From the NCBI GenBank assembly GCA_002449305.1, contig DKDI01000034.1:1-64000 (forward strand): a stretch of DNA of 64,000 bases, written 5' to 3'. This DNA comes from Treponema sp. UBA6852. Its GTDB lineage: Bacteria > Spirochaetota > Spirochaetia > Treponematales > Treponemataceae. Shown piece after piece: positions 38,445-48,225 of this stretch (its first letter is position 1; the number at the start of each line of letters is the position of its first letter). The position numbers were made by a program, and so were the translations under genes. The notes under the pieces were generated by a model that was given only the letters and a program-made list of their open reading frames with translations, had not been told where the DNA came from and ran no database searches.

Positions 38445-40073
38445 TTGAACGAATCAGTTCAGGAGAAGCCCCGTCTGGTAAGTGCCGGCCAGGGCTTTTC
38501 TGTTTTAAAGACAGTAGAATACAAAGGCCGCTTTTTATATTCAAAGTACAATCCTGCAAAGGCAATTGAAACTTACATAGACAAAATACAGGTTTTGAGT
38601 GGAACTCTTGTAATACTTTGCTCTCCTCTTCTTTGGTACGGAATTGAAAAAATAAAATCACTGCTGCCAGAAAATTGTGAAATAATCGCGCTTGAAAATG
38701 ATGAGAATCTTTTTGGGCTTGCAATGCAAAACAACAGCGCAGGCATTCCGTTGTTTAAGTTAAGCGAAGGCGAAAAAATAGATTCATTTGTAAGAAGTAT
38801 TTGCAAAGGCGGAAGCATAAAGCGCGCATTGAAAATTGACTTTAGCGCAGGAGTAAATTTTTCAAAAGAAAAATTTGATTTTACCGTCAATGCAATAAGT
38901 GAAATAATCGCCACATTTTGGAAAAACAGAATCACACTTGTAAAATTCGGCAGGCTTTTTTCCAAAAACTTTTTAAGAAACATTGCGCGTCTTGAACATT
39001 CAAAAACGTTGGAAGATGAGGCAAATACAGTTTCAAAGCCGTTGCTTGTTTTAGGTGCAGGTGAAGGACTAGACAGTTTGCCGTATTCAACTTTCAGTCC
39101 AAATGATTTTTTTATAATTGCAGTTGATGCTGCTCTAGCTCCTCTAGTATCAAGAAACATAATGCCGGATGCAGTTGTTACAATGGAAAGCCAGATTGCA
39201 ATTGAAAAAGCGTTTTTAGGTGCAAAAAATAAAAACATTCTTTTGTTCGCAGATCTTTGCGCAAGACCTGAAGCCACAAAAATTCTTAGCGGAAATATAA
39301 TCTGGTTTGCAACAAAATATGCAGATGGAAATTTTTTTGATAATCTAAAGAATGAAAAAATCATCAAAAATTTTATTGAGCCAATGGGTTCTGTTGGACT
39401 TGCGGCAACATACATTGCGCTAAAACTTAGAAGAACTTCTTCTGTTCCAGTTTTTGTTGCAGGACTAGACTTTAGCTATAGTATAGGAATAACTCATGCA
39501 AAAGGCACTATGGCTTTAAAGCAGCGTTTTATAAATTCAGGCAGGCTTATGCCAATAGAAAACTACGATGCGGCTTTTTCAATGGCGGCGCAAACTGTCA
39601 TTTCAAAAAGCGGGAAAAAGATATGCAGCACAAAAATCCTTTTGCAGTATGCCCAGCAGTTCTGCATGATGTTTAAAAATGAAAGAAATATTTTTGACTG
39701 CTCAAGCACAGGAATAAATCTTGGGATACCTCAAAGCAGCCTTTTTACAACAAAAGAAAATATGCAAAAAGAAAAATGCAAATCAAATAAAAATGTTTCT
39801 AACTTCTGTGAAGAGGAAAAGAAAAAACTTGAAGAGCTTAGAAGCCTGCTTTCAGATGGAGAAAAGTCGCCTTTTAGAAAAAATTTACATAAAGAAATTT
39901 CTCTTAGCGAGCAGATAAAAAAAATTGCGGAAGAACGGGAATACCTTTTTCTGCATTTTCCTGATGGATACGTATTCAAAATGGAGCAGTCGTTTTTAAA
40001 AAGAATCAGAGCGGAAACAGATTTTTTTATAAAGCAGCTTGAAATCGCCATAAGAGAAAACAAGCCGCTTTAG
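38445..40073 (+). CDS. Motility-associated (Maf/DUF115) glycosyltransferase-like protein
   Basis: About 542 aa. The central DUF115/MptE-like fold is shown by LLVLGAGEGLDSLP, FIIAVDAALAPLVSRNIMPDAVVTME (positions about 205-260) and GSVGLAATYIALKL. Maf proteins attach nonulosonic acids (pseudaminic or legionaminic) to flagellin in other bacteria; treponemal flagellins are known to be glycosylated, so that role is plausible. The likely start is TTG at 38445, with AGGA 6 nt upstream and 1 nt after the foldase stop. An in-frame GTG at 38421 would overlap the foldase by 23 nt. The C-terminus is Lys/Glu-rich coiled coil. Confidence 0.82.
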   Translation: MNESVQEKPRLVSAGQGFSVLKTVEYKGRFLYSKYNPAKAIETYIDKIQVLSGTLVILCSPLLWYGIEKIKSLLPENCEIIALENDENLFGLAMQNNSAGIPLFKLSEGEKIDSFVRSICKGGSIKRALKIDFSAGVNFSKEKFDFTVNAISEIIATFWKNRITLVKFGRLFSKNFLRNIARLEHSKTLEDEANTVSKPLLVLGAGEGLDSLPYSTFSPNDFFIIAVDAALAPLVSRNIMPDAVVTMESQIAIEKAFLGAKNKNILLFADLCARPEATKILSGNIIWFATKYADGNFFDNLKNEKIIKNFIEPMGSVGLAATYIALKLRRTSSVPVFVAGLDFSYSIGITHAKGTMALKQRFINSGRLMPIENYDAAFSMAAQTVISKSGKKICSTKILLQYAQQFCMMFKNERNIFDCSSTGINLGIPQSSLFTTKENMQKEKCKSNKNVSNFCEEEKKKLEELRSLLSDGEKSPFRKNLHKEISLSEQIKKIAEEREYLFLHFPDGYVFKMEQSFLKRIRAETDFFIKQLEIAIRENKPL

Positions 40074-40076
40074 TTT

Positions 40077-41882
40077 TTAAGAATCTTCTTTTTCCTTTAA
40101 GACAGCAAGAAACGCGCTCTGCGGAAGTTCCACGTTTCCGGCCATAAGCATTCTCTTTTTTCCGGCTTTTTGCTTTTCAAGAAGCTTGCGTTTTCTTGTT
40201 ACATCTCCTCCATAGCATTTTGCAAGAACGTCTTTTCTAACAGGATTCACAGTTTCTCTTGCAATTATCTGGCTTCCGATTGCACCTTGGATTGCAACTT
40301 TAAACTGCTGGCGGGAGATTTCTCCTTTTAGGCGTTCACAGACAACTTTTGCGCGCTCAACGGCACTCGGTCTGTAGCAAAGCTGAGCCAATGCGTCAAC
40401 AGGCTTTGAATTTATAAGAATATCTATTTTTATTAAGTCAGTCGGTCGGTAATCAATAACCTCATAGTCAAAACTTGCATATCCGCGGCTGTAAGATTTC
40501 AGTTTGTCATAAAAATCAAAAAGAACTTCGGAAAGCGGCATTTCATAAGTAAGCTCAACACGCTTTTCGTCAAGGTACTGCATATTTTTTTGTGTTCCAC
40601 GCTTTAGACGGCAAAGTTCCATGATTGAGCCAAGATATTCAGCAGGAGTTATTATTGAAGCTTTTATATACGGCTCTTGCGACGACTCGATTTTTCCTTC
40701 AGGATAGTCAGCAGGATTGTCTACAAAAATTTCTTCATGCCCGGGAATCTTTACCTTGTACTTTACACTTGGAGCTGTAAAAATTACAATCTGGTCAAAG
40801 TCCCGTTCAAGGCGCTCCTGAATTATTTCCAAGTGAAGCAATCCCAAAAATCCGCACCTAAAGCCGTTTCCAAGTGCAAGGGAATTGTCTTTTTCATAAA
40901 TAAGAGAGGCATCGTTAAGTTTAAGTTTTTCCATTGCCTCTTTGAGTTCTTCATAGTCATTTGAATCAATCGGGTAAATTGAAGAGAAAACAACAGGCTT
41001 TACTTCTTTGAATCCTGGCAAAGGAGCTGCTGCTGGCTTTGAAGCAAGAGTTACAGTGTCTCCAACGCTTACATCGCTTACAGTTTTTATTCCGGCAATA
41101 ATATAGCCAACGTCTCCAGCTTCAAGAACTCCAGTTTCTTCATATTTAATTTTAAAAACACCAACCTGCTCTACTTTATAGTCAGTGTTGTTGCTCATAA
41201 AGCGGATTATGTCGCCAGTTTTTACGCGGCCTTCCATTACTCTCAAATGAACGATAACACCGCGGTATTCATCATAATGGCAGTCAAAAATCAAAGCCTG
41301 AAGTGGCGCATTAACATCACCTTTTGGCGGCGGAAACTTTGTAACAATGGCCTCAAGCAAATCGTCAATTCCTTCTCCTGTTTTTGCGCTGACAAGCTGA
41401 GCTTCAGAAGATTCAAGTCCTAAATCATGGTCGATTTGTTTTTTTACAGATTCAACATCTGCGCTTGCAAGATCAATTTTATTTATGACAGGAACAATCG
41501 TCAGGTCATGTTCCATCGCCATATAAAGATTGCTCACTGTCTGGCTTTCAACGCCTTGAGTAGCATCAATAAGAAGCAACGCTCCTTCGCAAGAAGCAAT
41601 CGCGCGGCTTACTTCATAGCTAAAGTCAACGTGTCCTGGAGTGTCAACAAAATTCAACTCGTAGTCATGCCCGTCTTTTGCCTTATACGGAATTGTAACG
41701 GCCTGGCTTTTTATTGTAATTCCACGCTCACGTTCAATATCCATGTTGTCGAGGATTTGATTTTTCATCTGGCGGTCGTCAACTATTTTTGCTTTTTGAA
41801 TAAGCCTGTCCGCCAAAGTCGATTTTCCATGATCAATGTGAGCTGTAATACAAAAGTTGCGTTTATACTTTAATTCTGTCAT
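40077..41882 (-). CDS. lepA: Elongation factor 4 (LepA)
   Basis: 601 aa, the usual length. The GTPase domain shows AHIDHGKSTLADR, ERGITIKSQA, DTPGHVDFS and NKIDL. Domains II, III and V and the unique LepA C-terminal domain (KMLEKQKAGKKRM-like end, here LLEKQKAGKKRMLMAG) follow. It acts on stalled or initiating ribosomes under stress. AAGGA lies 5 nt before the ATG. It is convergent with the Maf-type gene, 3 nt apart, and follows htrA in the leftward direction. Confidence 0.98.
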   Translation of the reverse strand: MTELKYKRNFCITAHIDHGKSTLADRLIQKAKIVDDRQMKNQILDNMDIERERGITIKSQAVTIPYKAKDGHDYELNFVDTPGHVDFSYEVSRAIASCEGALLLIDATQGVESQTVSNLYMAMEHDLTIVPVINKIDLASADVESVKKQIDHDLGLESSEAQLVSAKTGEGIDDLLEAIVTKFPPPKGDVNAPLQALIFDCHYDEYRGVIVHLRVMEGRVKTGDIIRFMSNNTDYKVEQVGVFKIKYEETGVLEAGDVGYIIAGIKTVSDVSVGDTVTLASKPAAAPLPGFKEVKPVVFSSIYPIDSNDYEELKEAMEKLKLNDASLIYEKDNSLALGNGFRCGFLGLLHLEIIQERLERDFDQIVIFTAPSVKYKVKIPGHEEIFVDNPADYPEGKIESSQEPYIKASIITPAEYLGSIMELCRLKRGTQKNMQYLDEKRVELTYEMPLSEVLFDFYDKLKSYSRGYASFDYEVIDYRPTDLIKIDILINSKPVDALAQLCYRPSAVERAKVVCERLKGEISRQQFKVAIQGAIGSQIIARETVNPVRKDVLAKCYGGDVTRKRKLLEKQKAGKKRMLMAGNVELPQSAFLAVLKEKEDS

Positions 41883-41915
41883 CTTTATTCCTTATTTAAT
41901 TTTTTCGGTTTAGTT

Positions 41916-43580
41916 TTAAAAATAATATGGGCTGTCCAACCCTGCTGAAAATCCGAGGCTCACATCAAGATAGCCATTCTTTCTTTTCTTTGCGTAAAGC
42001 TTTATGTATGCGGCTTCTTTTTCCGGACTGAAATCAATTCCAAGAAGTTCAATAGGATCATTTTCGCTGAATCCAGTTTCATCTGCAACAGAGCCTTTTA
42101 TAATTTTTACTATAGAATACTTTTTTTTGTTTGAAGGCGAAACTCTTACCATCTTCATTCCAAACATTGGATAAAAAGAATTCTCAAGCGAATCACGTTT
42201 AAAAAATTCATAACCCGGAGATAACGGACGTTTTTCAAGGTAAACAATTTTCTCAGATTCAGTTCCATCCGAAGATAAAATTCCAAGCTTTGTTATGATT
42301 CCAGAAGGCTGCTTCATAAAAGCAATTTGCAAATCCGCAAGTGAATTGATTTTTTCACCGTTAACGGAAATCACAATGTCATCTTCTTTTATTCCCGCAC
42401 GGTCTGCGCTTCCACCGGGTAAAACATAAAAAACAGTAACGCCTTCATTTTTTGCGCCTGAACCAGGAAGACGTTTCGTCTTTCCGTAAGAAGCAACCCA
42501 CGGATGCTCGCGCTCGCCTCCATTAAACAAAAACGGAAGCTCATTTTTTAAATACTCAACTGGAATTGCAAAGTTAAGTCCCTGAAAATTCTGAACTCCG
42601 GCAAAAACAACAGCCTGAACTCTGCCTTTTTCATCAATTAAAGGCCCGCCGGAATTTCCGCTGTTAATAGCCGCATCAACTTGAAAAACTGTTCCAGCCG
42701 TAAAAAGCTGTCTGTCTGTTGAAGAAATTATTCCGCTTGTCAAAGTTTTTTCCAAACCCAACGGAGAGCCAATCGCATAAACTTTATCGCCTACAGAAAG
42801 GTCGCTGCTAGAGCCAAGAGCAAAAACATAAGGAGCTTCAATTTCAGTTTTTAAAAGCGCCAAATCCAAAGTCTTGTCATATCCAACAACTTTGGCAGGA
42901 ACTCTTGTGTCCGGGTCTTCCGCAAGTTTTATATAAAGCCTGGCAAATCCTTCATATTTTTTGTCAACCATGTCAGCAATAACATGATGATTTGTTACAA
43001 TGTATCCGTCTTTTGAAATAAAAAAACCGCTTCCCAAAACAGCATCAGCATAGCCTATTCCACGTTGAATTTTTATTCCCTTGTCAACAAAGACAGTTAC
43101 AGTGCCTTTTATCATGTCGGAAACACTTGCATTTGAAACTGAAGGAACAGAACCGCCCGGAACATTTTTGTAAGCTAAATTTTCAAGCTCGTCTTTTGAC
43201 TTTGGAATTGAATTAAGCTCAGAATATCCTACCGCTTGCAAAGACAAATAATATCCAAGCGCATCAAAATATTTTTCTTCATCTATAGAGCGAATGCAAG
43301 ATTCCACGCAAATTTTAGTTGTCTGCTCAAAAATCTGCTTGCATTTTTCATTTGAAGAAATTTTATCATACAAAATTTTTGCGCGCCACAAAGACTTTAT
43401 TTCATTTTCTTTTGATAGCTTTTCAATAAGTTCAATTTCAATGTCAACTGCGCGTTCTTCACTGTAATCAACAGGTACAAAAATTTCACTGCCGCCTTTT
43501 ATTGTTCCACAGGAAAAAACAAACAGCGCACAACCAATAGCAAAAAATAAACTGAAAAGTTTTTTAATTTTTATTTTCAT
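41916..43580 (-). CDS. HtrA/Deg-type serine protease lipoprotein with PDZ domain
   Basis: 554 aa. A signal peptide ends in the lipobox FVFSC. Residues 30-150 form a helical N-terminal domain not seen in standard DegP. The trypsin-like domain has the triad His in YIVTNHHVIAD, Asp in LDLALLKTE and Ser in NSGNSGGPLID. A PDZ domain follows (GSADRAGIKEDDIVISVNG), with a second PDZ-like C-terminal part. It should degrade or refold damaged periplasmic proteins. Its start overlaps the end of the 709-aa gene by 17 nt, so the two are coupled. Confidence 0.9.
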   Translation of the reverse strand: MKIKIKKLFSLFFAIGCALFVFSCGTIKGGSEIFVPVDYSEERAVDIEIELIEKLSKENEIKSLWRAKILYDKISSNEKCKQIFEQTTKICVESCIRSIDEEKYFDALGYYLSLQAVGYSELNSIPKSKDELENLAYKNVPGGSVPSVSNASVSDMIKGTVTVFVDKGIKIQRGIGYADAVLGSGFFISKDGYIVTNHHVIADMVDKKYEGFARLYIKLAEDPDTRVPAKVVGYDKTLDLALLKTEIEAPYVFALGSSSDLSVGDKVYAIGSPLGLEKTLTSGIISSTDRQLFTAGTVFQVDAAINSGNSGGPLIDEKGRVQAVVFAGVQNFQGLNFAIPVEYLKNELPFLFNGGEREHPWVASYGKTKRLPGSGAKNEGVTVFYVLPGGSADRAGIKEDDIVISVNGEKINSLADLQIAFMKQPSGIITKLGILSSDGTESEKIVYLEKRPLSPGYEFFKRDSLENSFYPMFGMKMVRVSPSNKKKYSIVKIIKGSVADETGFSENDPIELLGIDFSPEKEAAYIKLYAKKRKNGYLDVSLGFSAGLDSPYYF

Positions 43581-45693
43581 TTTCTATTAAAATTCCAAAG
43601 TCAAATTTTTCAATGCGGATACAAAGCACTGACTGAGTTTCGTTTTCAACAGTAATCATAGAAAAGCCTTGAACATTTTTTTTATCAAGCTCTGATTTTG
43701 CATTTTTTGCCAGCGCGGAATATTTTTCAGGACTGAAAGAATTATTTTTCACGAGCCAGTAAAAATTTGAATCAGCATCTTTGCAAACAAAAAATTCTTC
43801 TTTTCCATTCGTTACTTTTTGCGGAATATTATTTTCAAATCTTACAACAACAAGATTTTTTTCTGGAACCGTGTAGAACATTGACTCTTCATAAATTCCG
43901 TCTGGATAAACAATATGGCGGACGTTCCATTTTCCATCACCGTCTGTATCCCAAGAAGAAATTTTTCCGCTGTTTTCTAAATATTCTTCAGTAAAATCAG
44001 GAACTGTATCTTTGTCCCTGTCAATCTGAATCATCCTAAGATAAAATTCCGCATTTTCAGATGGAAGCCCAAAAAGATTTTTTACAACTTGCCGCTCATC
44101 TTCAAGCGAATGGAAATTCATTTTTTTATCTGAATCAACTGAATAAAATTCTGTGGCCTCAAAAATTCCGTCTTTATCAAAATCAACAGTTCTGAAAACC
44201 GGAATGTTATTTTCAAAATGCGCCTGAGCATAAAACGTTCCGTCAGATGAATAATACAACGCCTGCTGAATATTTCCATCTAAAAGAACAAACCGAATTT
44301 TTTCATTTGCAGAAGTTGTAATTTCAAAATCAGATGCGGAATCAAGAAGCTCTGCGACATTTAATTTTTGCCCATCATTTTTTACAGTTGGAATAAAAAA
44401 GTCAAAGGCAAACTTTTCTGAAATTTCAGAATCACGCTCAATCAAAACTGGAGACCAATTCAATGTATCTGGAACAAAATTAAATTTTTCAACTGGAATT
44501 TTTTCTTGCACAAACTCTGCATAATTTAAATACGGAAATTTTGCCCAAGAAAAATTCATTTTCATTTCTCTGCAATATCCCAAAACCGGCATTCCAAAGT
44601 CGCACTGAACAGTCCATTCAAGCTCGCCATTCTGATTTTCATCAAATGAAATTTCTTGAGGACGTCCGCGTGAAAATTTTACAATTAAATTTTCAATTCC
44701 ATCATTGTCAGTGTCAAAAGAAAACGCACCAGAAAAAGCTTCAAGGCATTTTTTTATATTATCGCAAGAATCATTTTCAGAAAGCTGCAAAATAAAATTC
44801 TTAAAAATCTCATAGTTAATTTTTTCGTCTGCGAATTCAAAAATGTAATCAACGGCTTCTTGCTCGCTGATAAGATTTTCACTCAAAGCTTCCTGAGCAT
44901 AAAGCGGATGTTTAAAACCTTTTGCACTGAAAGATTTTAAAATTCTATTTTTATTTTCGCCAGAAGAAAACAAAGCGGAAAAAATTTCAAGTTCTGAATT
45001 TTCAGGCTCAAGTTGCAAATAAAAATCCAGTTGGGAAACAAAAAATGAAGCAAGCCTTTTTACAGTTGAATCTGAATCGTTCGGATTTTCATTTTTAAAA
45101 AATACAAGCGGAAACCTTGTATCAGAAGGATAAATTCTTCTTGCGCCGTCAATTTTATTTCGAGCCTTAGAAACAGAAGAAGAATCTTTCAATCTGTAAA
45201 GGCATTTTATTCTAATCAATTCAGAATCAGAAGAATACAAAAACGGCTGACTGTCCAAAACTTTTAACGCATCGGACATTTTGCCAGTATCGCAAAGAAT
45301 ATCTGCGTACAAAAGACGCGCATTGTCGCGGTTGTAATTTGACCAGCTGTCATTTTTTATCGCTTTTTCAATCAAAGGAAGAACAGCTGCCTTTGTTTTT
45401 CCCAACGCATTTTCAGAGACAGCATACAAATACCACAAGTCCGAAATTGAATCATCGTATGCAATTCCAAAGCAAGCCTGGCTTTTTGCAGCTTCCCAGT
45501 TTTTTTCAAAGATATAATTTGAAGCAGTTTCCAGACAACGCAAAGCAGTCTTTTTATTCGCAAGCTTAGAATTTTCATTTTCAGCAAAAGATAAATCCAA
45601 AAAATTCAAAAAGACAAAAATAAATAAAATTCTTTTTAAAAGATGCAGCGATTTCAATTTTTTATCCTGTTGCATTTTCATTTTACAATCCAA
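43564..45693 (-). CDS. Exported protein with TPR-like N-terminus and Asp-rich repeats
   Basis: Up to 709 aa; no family recognised. A signal peptide (HLLKRILFIFVFLNFLDLSFA) is followed by a helical TPR-like region (residues 45-330). The second half is beta-rich and contains calcium-loop-like segments: DTDNDGIEN, DENQNGELEW, DFDKDGIFEATE, DRDKDTVPDF and DTDGDGKW. They resemble dockerin/thrombospondin-type Ca2+ sites. The start is ambiguous: the TTG at 45693 overlaps tilS; ATGs are at 45681 and 45675; a TTG at 45657 has AGGA 7 nt upstream and leaves the best signal peptide. Its end overlaps the htrA-like gene, so a joint periplasmic role is likely. Confidence 0.7.
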   Translation of the reverse strand: MDCKMKMQQDKKLKSLHLLKRILFIFVFLNFLDLSFAENENSKLANKKTALRCLETASNYIFEKNWEAAKSQACFGIAYDDSISDLWYLYAVSENALGKTKAAVLPLIEKAIKNDSWSNYNRDNARLLYADILCDTGKMSDALKVLDSQPFLYSSDSELIRIKCLYRLKDSSSVSKARNKIDGARRIYPSDTRFPLVFFKNENPNDSDSTVKRLASFFVSQLDFYLQLEPENSELEIFSALFSSGENKNRILKSFSAKGFKHPLYAQEALSENLISEQEAVDYIFEFADEKINYEIFKNFILQLSENDSCDNIKKCLEAFSGAFSFDTDNDGIENLIVKFSRGRPQEISFDENQNGELEWTVQCDFGMPVLGYCREMKMNFSWAKFPYLNYAEFVQEKIPVEKFNFVPDTLNWSPVLIERDSEISEKFAFDFFIPTVKNDGQKLNVAELLDSASDFEITTSANEKIRFVLLDGNIQQALYYSSDGTFYAQAHFENNIPVFRTVDFDKDGIFEATEFYSVDSDKKMNFHSLEDERQVVKNLFGLPSENAEFYLRMIQIDRDKDTVPDFTEEYLENSGKISSWDTDGDGKWNVRHIVYPDGIYEESMFYTVPEKNLVVVRFENNIPQKVTNGKEEFFVCKDADSNFYWLVKNNSFSPEKYSALAKNAKSELDKKNVQGFSMITVENETQSVLCIRIEKFDFGILIENENKN

Positions 45694-47042
45694 TCTTTAA
45701 AGCCAAAAAGACTTCCCCACACGCAGCAAATTTCCTGAGCGGAATTATTTTTTTCCGGACAGATATTCTGAATCAGCGGAATTGAATCTCTGAGATTTCC
45801 AGTTTTCCAGTCATCCAAAATTTTTGAAACCTGCCTAAAAGAACCGTCTGCATTTTTCACAAAGTCGTCCGGCTGCCTGCTTCTGAACACAAACGGAAAC
45901 TTCAAATTTTTCAAGCAAATCTCAGACGAATCAGTTCTTAAAAAAATTCCATCATCATGCGAAAAAACTTCAAAAGAAATTTCTCCAGCCTGATAACTTC
46001 CTTTTTTTTCTATTATAACAAAAAAACCGCTTTCTGTCGCTACTTTTCGTTTCTTTTGAATTAAAAACCTTCCGTTGCAAAATGAAAATTCAAGTCCGCC
46101 GCATTCTGAACAGCCGGCATTTTCAAAACACCCAGAAGCCAAACTAGATGCAAACGAATAAGGAATTCTTTCGGAAGCCTTTACAAAATCGATTCCTTTA
46201 AAAATTATTCTGATTTTTATTGCAAGCGGAAGTGAAGAAAATTTTTCAGCATCAAATGAAACTTTCTCATTTTCAAATTTGCAGTTAATTTTCAAAAGTT
46301 CTTGTTCAGCAAAAAAAGAAAGAGCTTCGTTTTCCGCGCGGCTCTTTTCAGCCAAAGAAAAAACCGCATTCTGCCAGCCTGAAAATTCATTGTCCAAAAA
46401 AGGAACGAGCTTATTTCGAATTCTGTTTCTGAAAATTTGATTGTCAAAATTCGTGCGGTCAGTTCTAAAAGCTATTTTTTGCAACTGAAGGTATTTCTCA
46501 ATTTCACTTCTGGAAATATTTAAAAGCGGACGAATAAACTTTTCTCGCGTCAAAGGAATTCCACAAAAATTAGCCGAACCTTGCAAAAATCGCATGGCAA
46601 GAGTTTCAATCTGATCGTTTTTATTGTGGGCAAGGCACAAAAAAGAAATTCCTTCATTTTCTATAAAATCTGAAAATTTTTCATACCGAATTTTTCTAGC
46701 GGCATCTTCAATTGAAGTTTTAAGTTTTTTTGCAAGAGAAAGAATTTCACCTGGAGCCACATCATAGCGAACACATTTCACATCAAGGGAACGGCATACG
46801 GACTCAACATAATCGGCGTCAGCAGAGCTTTCCTCGCTGGCTCTGATGTTGTGATTTACGGTAACAGCTTTAACTTGAATGTTTAGAATTTTTTTCAGAG
46901 CAACAAGAAGCGAAATCGAATCAGCGCCTCCAGAAACTGCAACTCCGCCACAATTGCAAGAATCAAGATTTATATTTAGCCTAGAAAGACATAAGTTTAA
47001 ATTTTCCAAAACTCTAGCTTGAAAATCCAAAATAAATTCCAT
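45678..47042 (-). CDS. tilS: tRNA(Ile)-lysidine synthetase TilS
   Basis: 454 aa. The N-type ATP pyrophosphatase motif SGGADS (in GVAVSGGADSISLLV, near residue 37), NHNIRASEES and AHNKNDQIETLAMRF identify TilS, which turns C34 of tRNA-Ile(CAU) into lysidine so that it reads AUA. C-terminal substrate-recognition domains fill residues 230-454. It is essential in most bacteria. It is separated from rplY by a terminator and overlaps the next gene by up to 16 nt. Confidence 0.95.
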   Translation of the reverse strand: MEFILDFQARVLENLNLCLSRLNINLDSCNCGGVAVSGGADSISLLVALKKILNIQVKAVTVNHNIRASEESSADADYVESVCRSLDVKCVRYDVAPGEILSLAKKLKTSIEDAARKIRYEKFSDFIENEGISFLCLAHNKNDQIETLAMRFLQGSANFCGIPLTREKFIRPLLNISRSEIEKYLQLQKIAFRTDRTNFDNQIFRNRIRNKLVPFLDNEFSGWQNAVFSLAEKSRAENEALSFFAEQELLKINCKFENEKVSFDAEKFSSLPLAIKIRIIFKGIDFVKASERIPYSFASSLASGCFENAGCSECGGLEFSFCNGRFLIQKKRKVATESGFFVIIEKKGSYQAGEISFEVFSHDDGIFLRTDSSEICLKNLKFPFVFRSRQPDDFVKNADGSFRQVSKILDDWKTGNLRDSIPLIQNICPEKNNSAQEICCVWGSLFGFKDWIVK

Positions 47043-47082
47043 AATTCATCTGCCTTAAAAAAGTTCCATTTTGAAAAAGCAC

Positions 47083-47117
47083 AATAAAAAAATCCCCCTG
47101 CAAAACACAGAGGGATT
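47083..47117 (-). terminator. Terminator of the spoVG-tRNA-Gln-rplY unit
   Basis: On the minus strand, AATCCCTCTG/CAGGGGGATT stem (one G-T pair), 7-nt loop and a T run. Confidence 0.85.
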
Positions 47118-47163
47118 CCATTCAGCAACTAAAAAATCTCATAATATGATTTTTAAAAACTGA

Positions 47164-47718
47164 TTATTTTTTTGGAGGTGCAATAGAAACAACGAGAGAT
47201 GCAGGATCAGAAAGAACTTCGATTTTATCACCAAGATTAAAATCAGCAATTGTAAATTTCTGTCCAATTTCAAGCTTAGAAACATCAGCTGAAATAAATT
47301 CAGGCAAATCCTGTGGGAGAGCCTTTATCTTGATTTCAGGAACATGTTTAACCATGAATCCGCCTTTAAGAACTCCAGCTGCAGTTCCAGAATAACGAAT
47401 CTTATAAACATAAGTAAATTTCTTCTGACCGCTTACAATATGGAAATCAGCATGAAGAGATTTATCTGTTTTAATATCATATTCTGTATCTTTTATAAAC
47501 GCCTTGTTTTCAACACCGTCAATTTTTAAAACAACAAGTGTAGTCTTTGTAATTGATCTCCATGCTTTTGAAAATTCATTGGCATCAATTTCAAGCATAA
47601 AGGATTCACCTTTTTCATTGTATGCAACTGCTGGAATCTTTCCCTGTGCACGAAGTTTTTTTGCATATTTTTTTCCTGATTCCGTGCGTGTTGTTGCATT
47701 AATAACAAACTGTTCCAT
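47164..47718 (-). CDS. rplY: Ribosomal protein L25 (general stress protein Ctc type)
   Basis: 184 aa. The N-terminal L25 domain (residues 3-92, RTESGKKYAKKLRAQGKIPAVAYN) binds 5S rRNA; the C-terminal Ctc/TL5 beta domain (95-182) makes it the long form. AAGGAG precedes the ATG. It lies downstream of tRNA-Gln and spoVG on the same strand, in what is probably one processed transcript, and is followed by a terminator. Confidence 0.96.
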   Translation of the reverse strand: MEQFVINATTRTESGKKYAKKLRAQGKIPAVAYNEKGESFMLEIDANEFSKAWRSITKTTLVVLKIDGVENKAFIKDTEYDIKTDKSLHADFHIVSGQKKFTYVYKIRYSGTAAGVLKGGFMVKHVPEIKIKALPQDLPEFISADVSKLEIGQKFTIADFNLGDKIEVLSDPASLVVSIAPPKK

Positions 47719-47756
47719 TTTTAGAACTCCTTACAAATTTTAAAATATGTATAAAA

Positions 47757-47829
47757 CTGGGACGGCTGGACTCGAACCAGCGGAATGATGGCACCAAAAG
47801 CCATTGTCTTACCACTTGACAACGTCCCA
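47757..47829 (-). tRNA. tRNA-Gln (anticodon TTG)
   Basis: Full cloverleaf on the minus strand. Acceptor TGGGACG/CGTCCCA; anticodon stem ATGGC/GCCAT with loop TTTTGGT (anticodon TTG); T arm GCTGG-TTCGAGT-CCAGC; discriminator G. CCA is not encoded. Confidence 0.97.
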
Positions 47830-47850
47830 AAATATATGTGGACTAAAAAC

Positions 47851-48129
47851 TTATTCTTCAGAAGAACCAGTTTCTATATGTCCCGCATTATATTCTTCAA
47901 GAATTTTGGACTGAATCGCATTGCGAAAGTCCGGGCTGATTGGATGAGCAACATCCTTATACTCACCATTTGCAGTCTTACGGCTTGGCATTGCAATAAA
48001 AAGTCCAGAAGATCCTTCGATAATCTTTACATTATGAACAACAAAGCAGTCGTCAAATGTAACAGTAACATAAGCCTTTAGCTTTCCTTCGCCTTCAACT
48101 TTGCGGATCCGAACATCTGTAATCTGCAT
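47851..48129 (-). CDS. spoVG: SpoVG-family nucleic-acid-binding regulator
   Basis: 92 aa, highly conserved family (MQITDVRIRKVEGEGKLKAYVTVTFDD; IAMPSRKTANGEYKDVAHPI). SpoVG binds DNA and RNA; in Borrelia it regulates its own and other genes. GAGGGAAG lies 5-6 nt before ATG. The tRNA-Gln gene starts 21 nt downstream, so processing of a common transcript is likely. Confidence 0.97.
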   Translation of the reverse strand: MQITDVRIRKVEGEGKLKAYVTVTFDDCFVVHNVKIIEGSSGLFIAMPSRKTANGEYKDVAHPISPDFRNAIQSKILEEYNAGHIETGSSEE

Positions 48130-48225
48130 AACAATCTTCCCTCTTTATAATAAAAATCTATAAAATCCCAAGCAAAATGCCTTAGATTTTCCTTTATCAA
48201 GCCATGAAGCTTGCATTTTATTATA

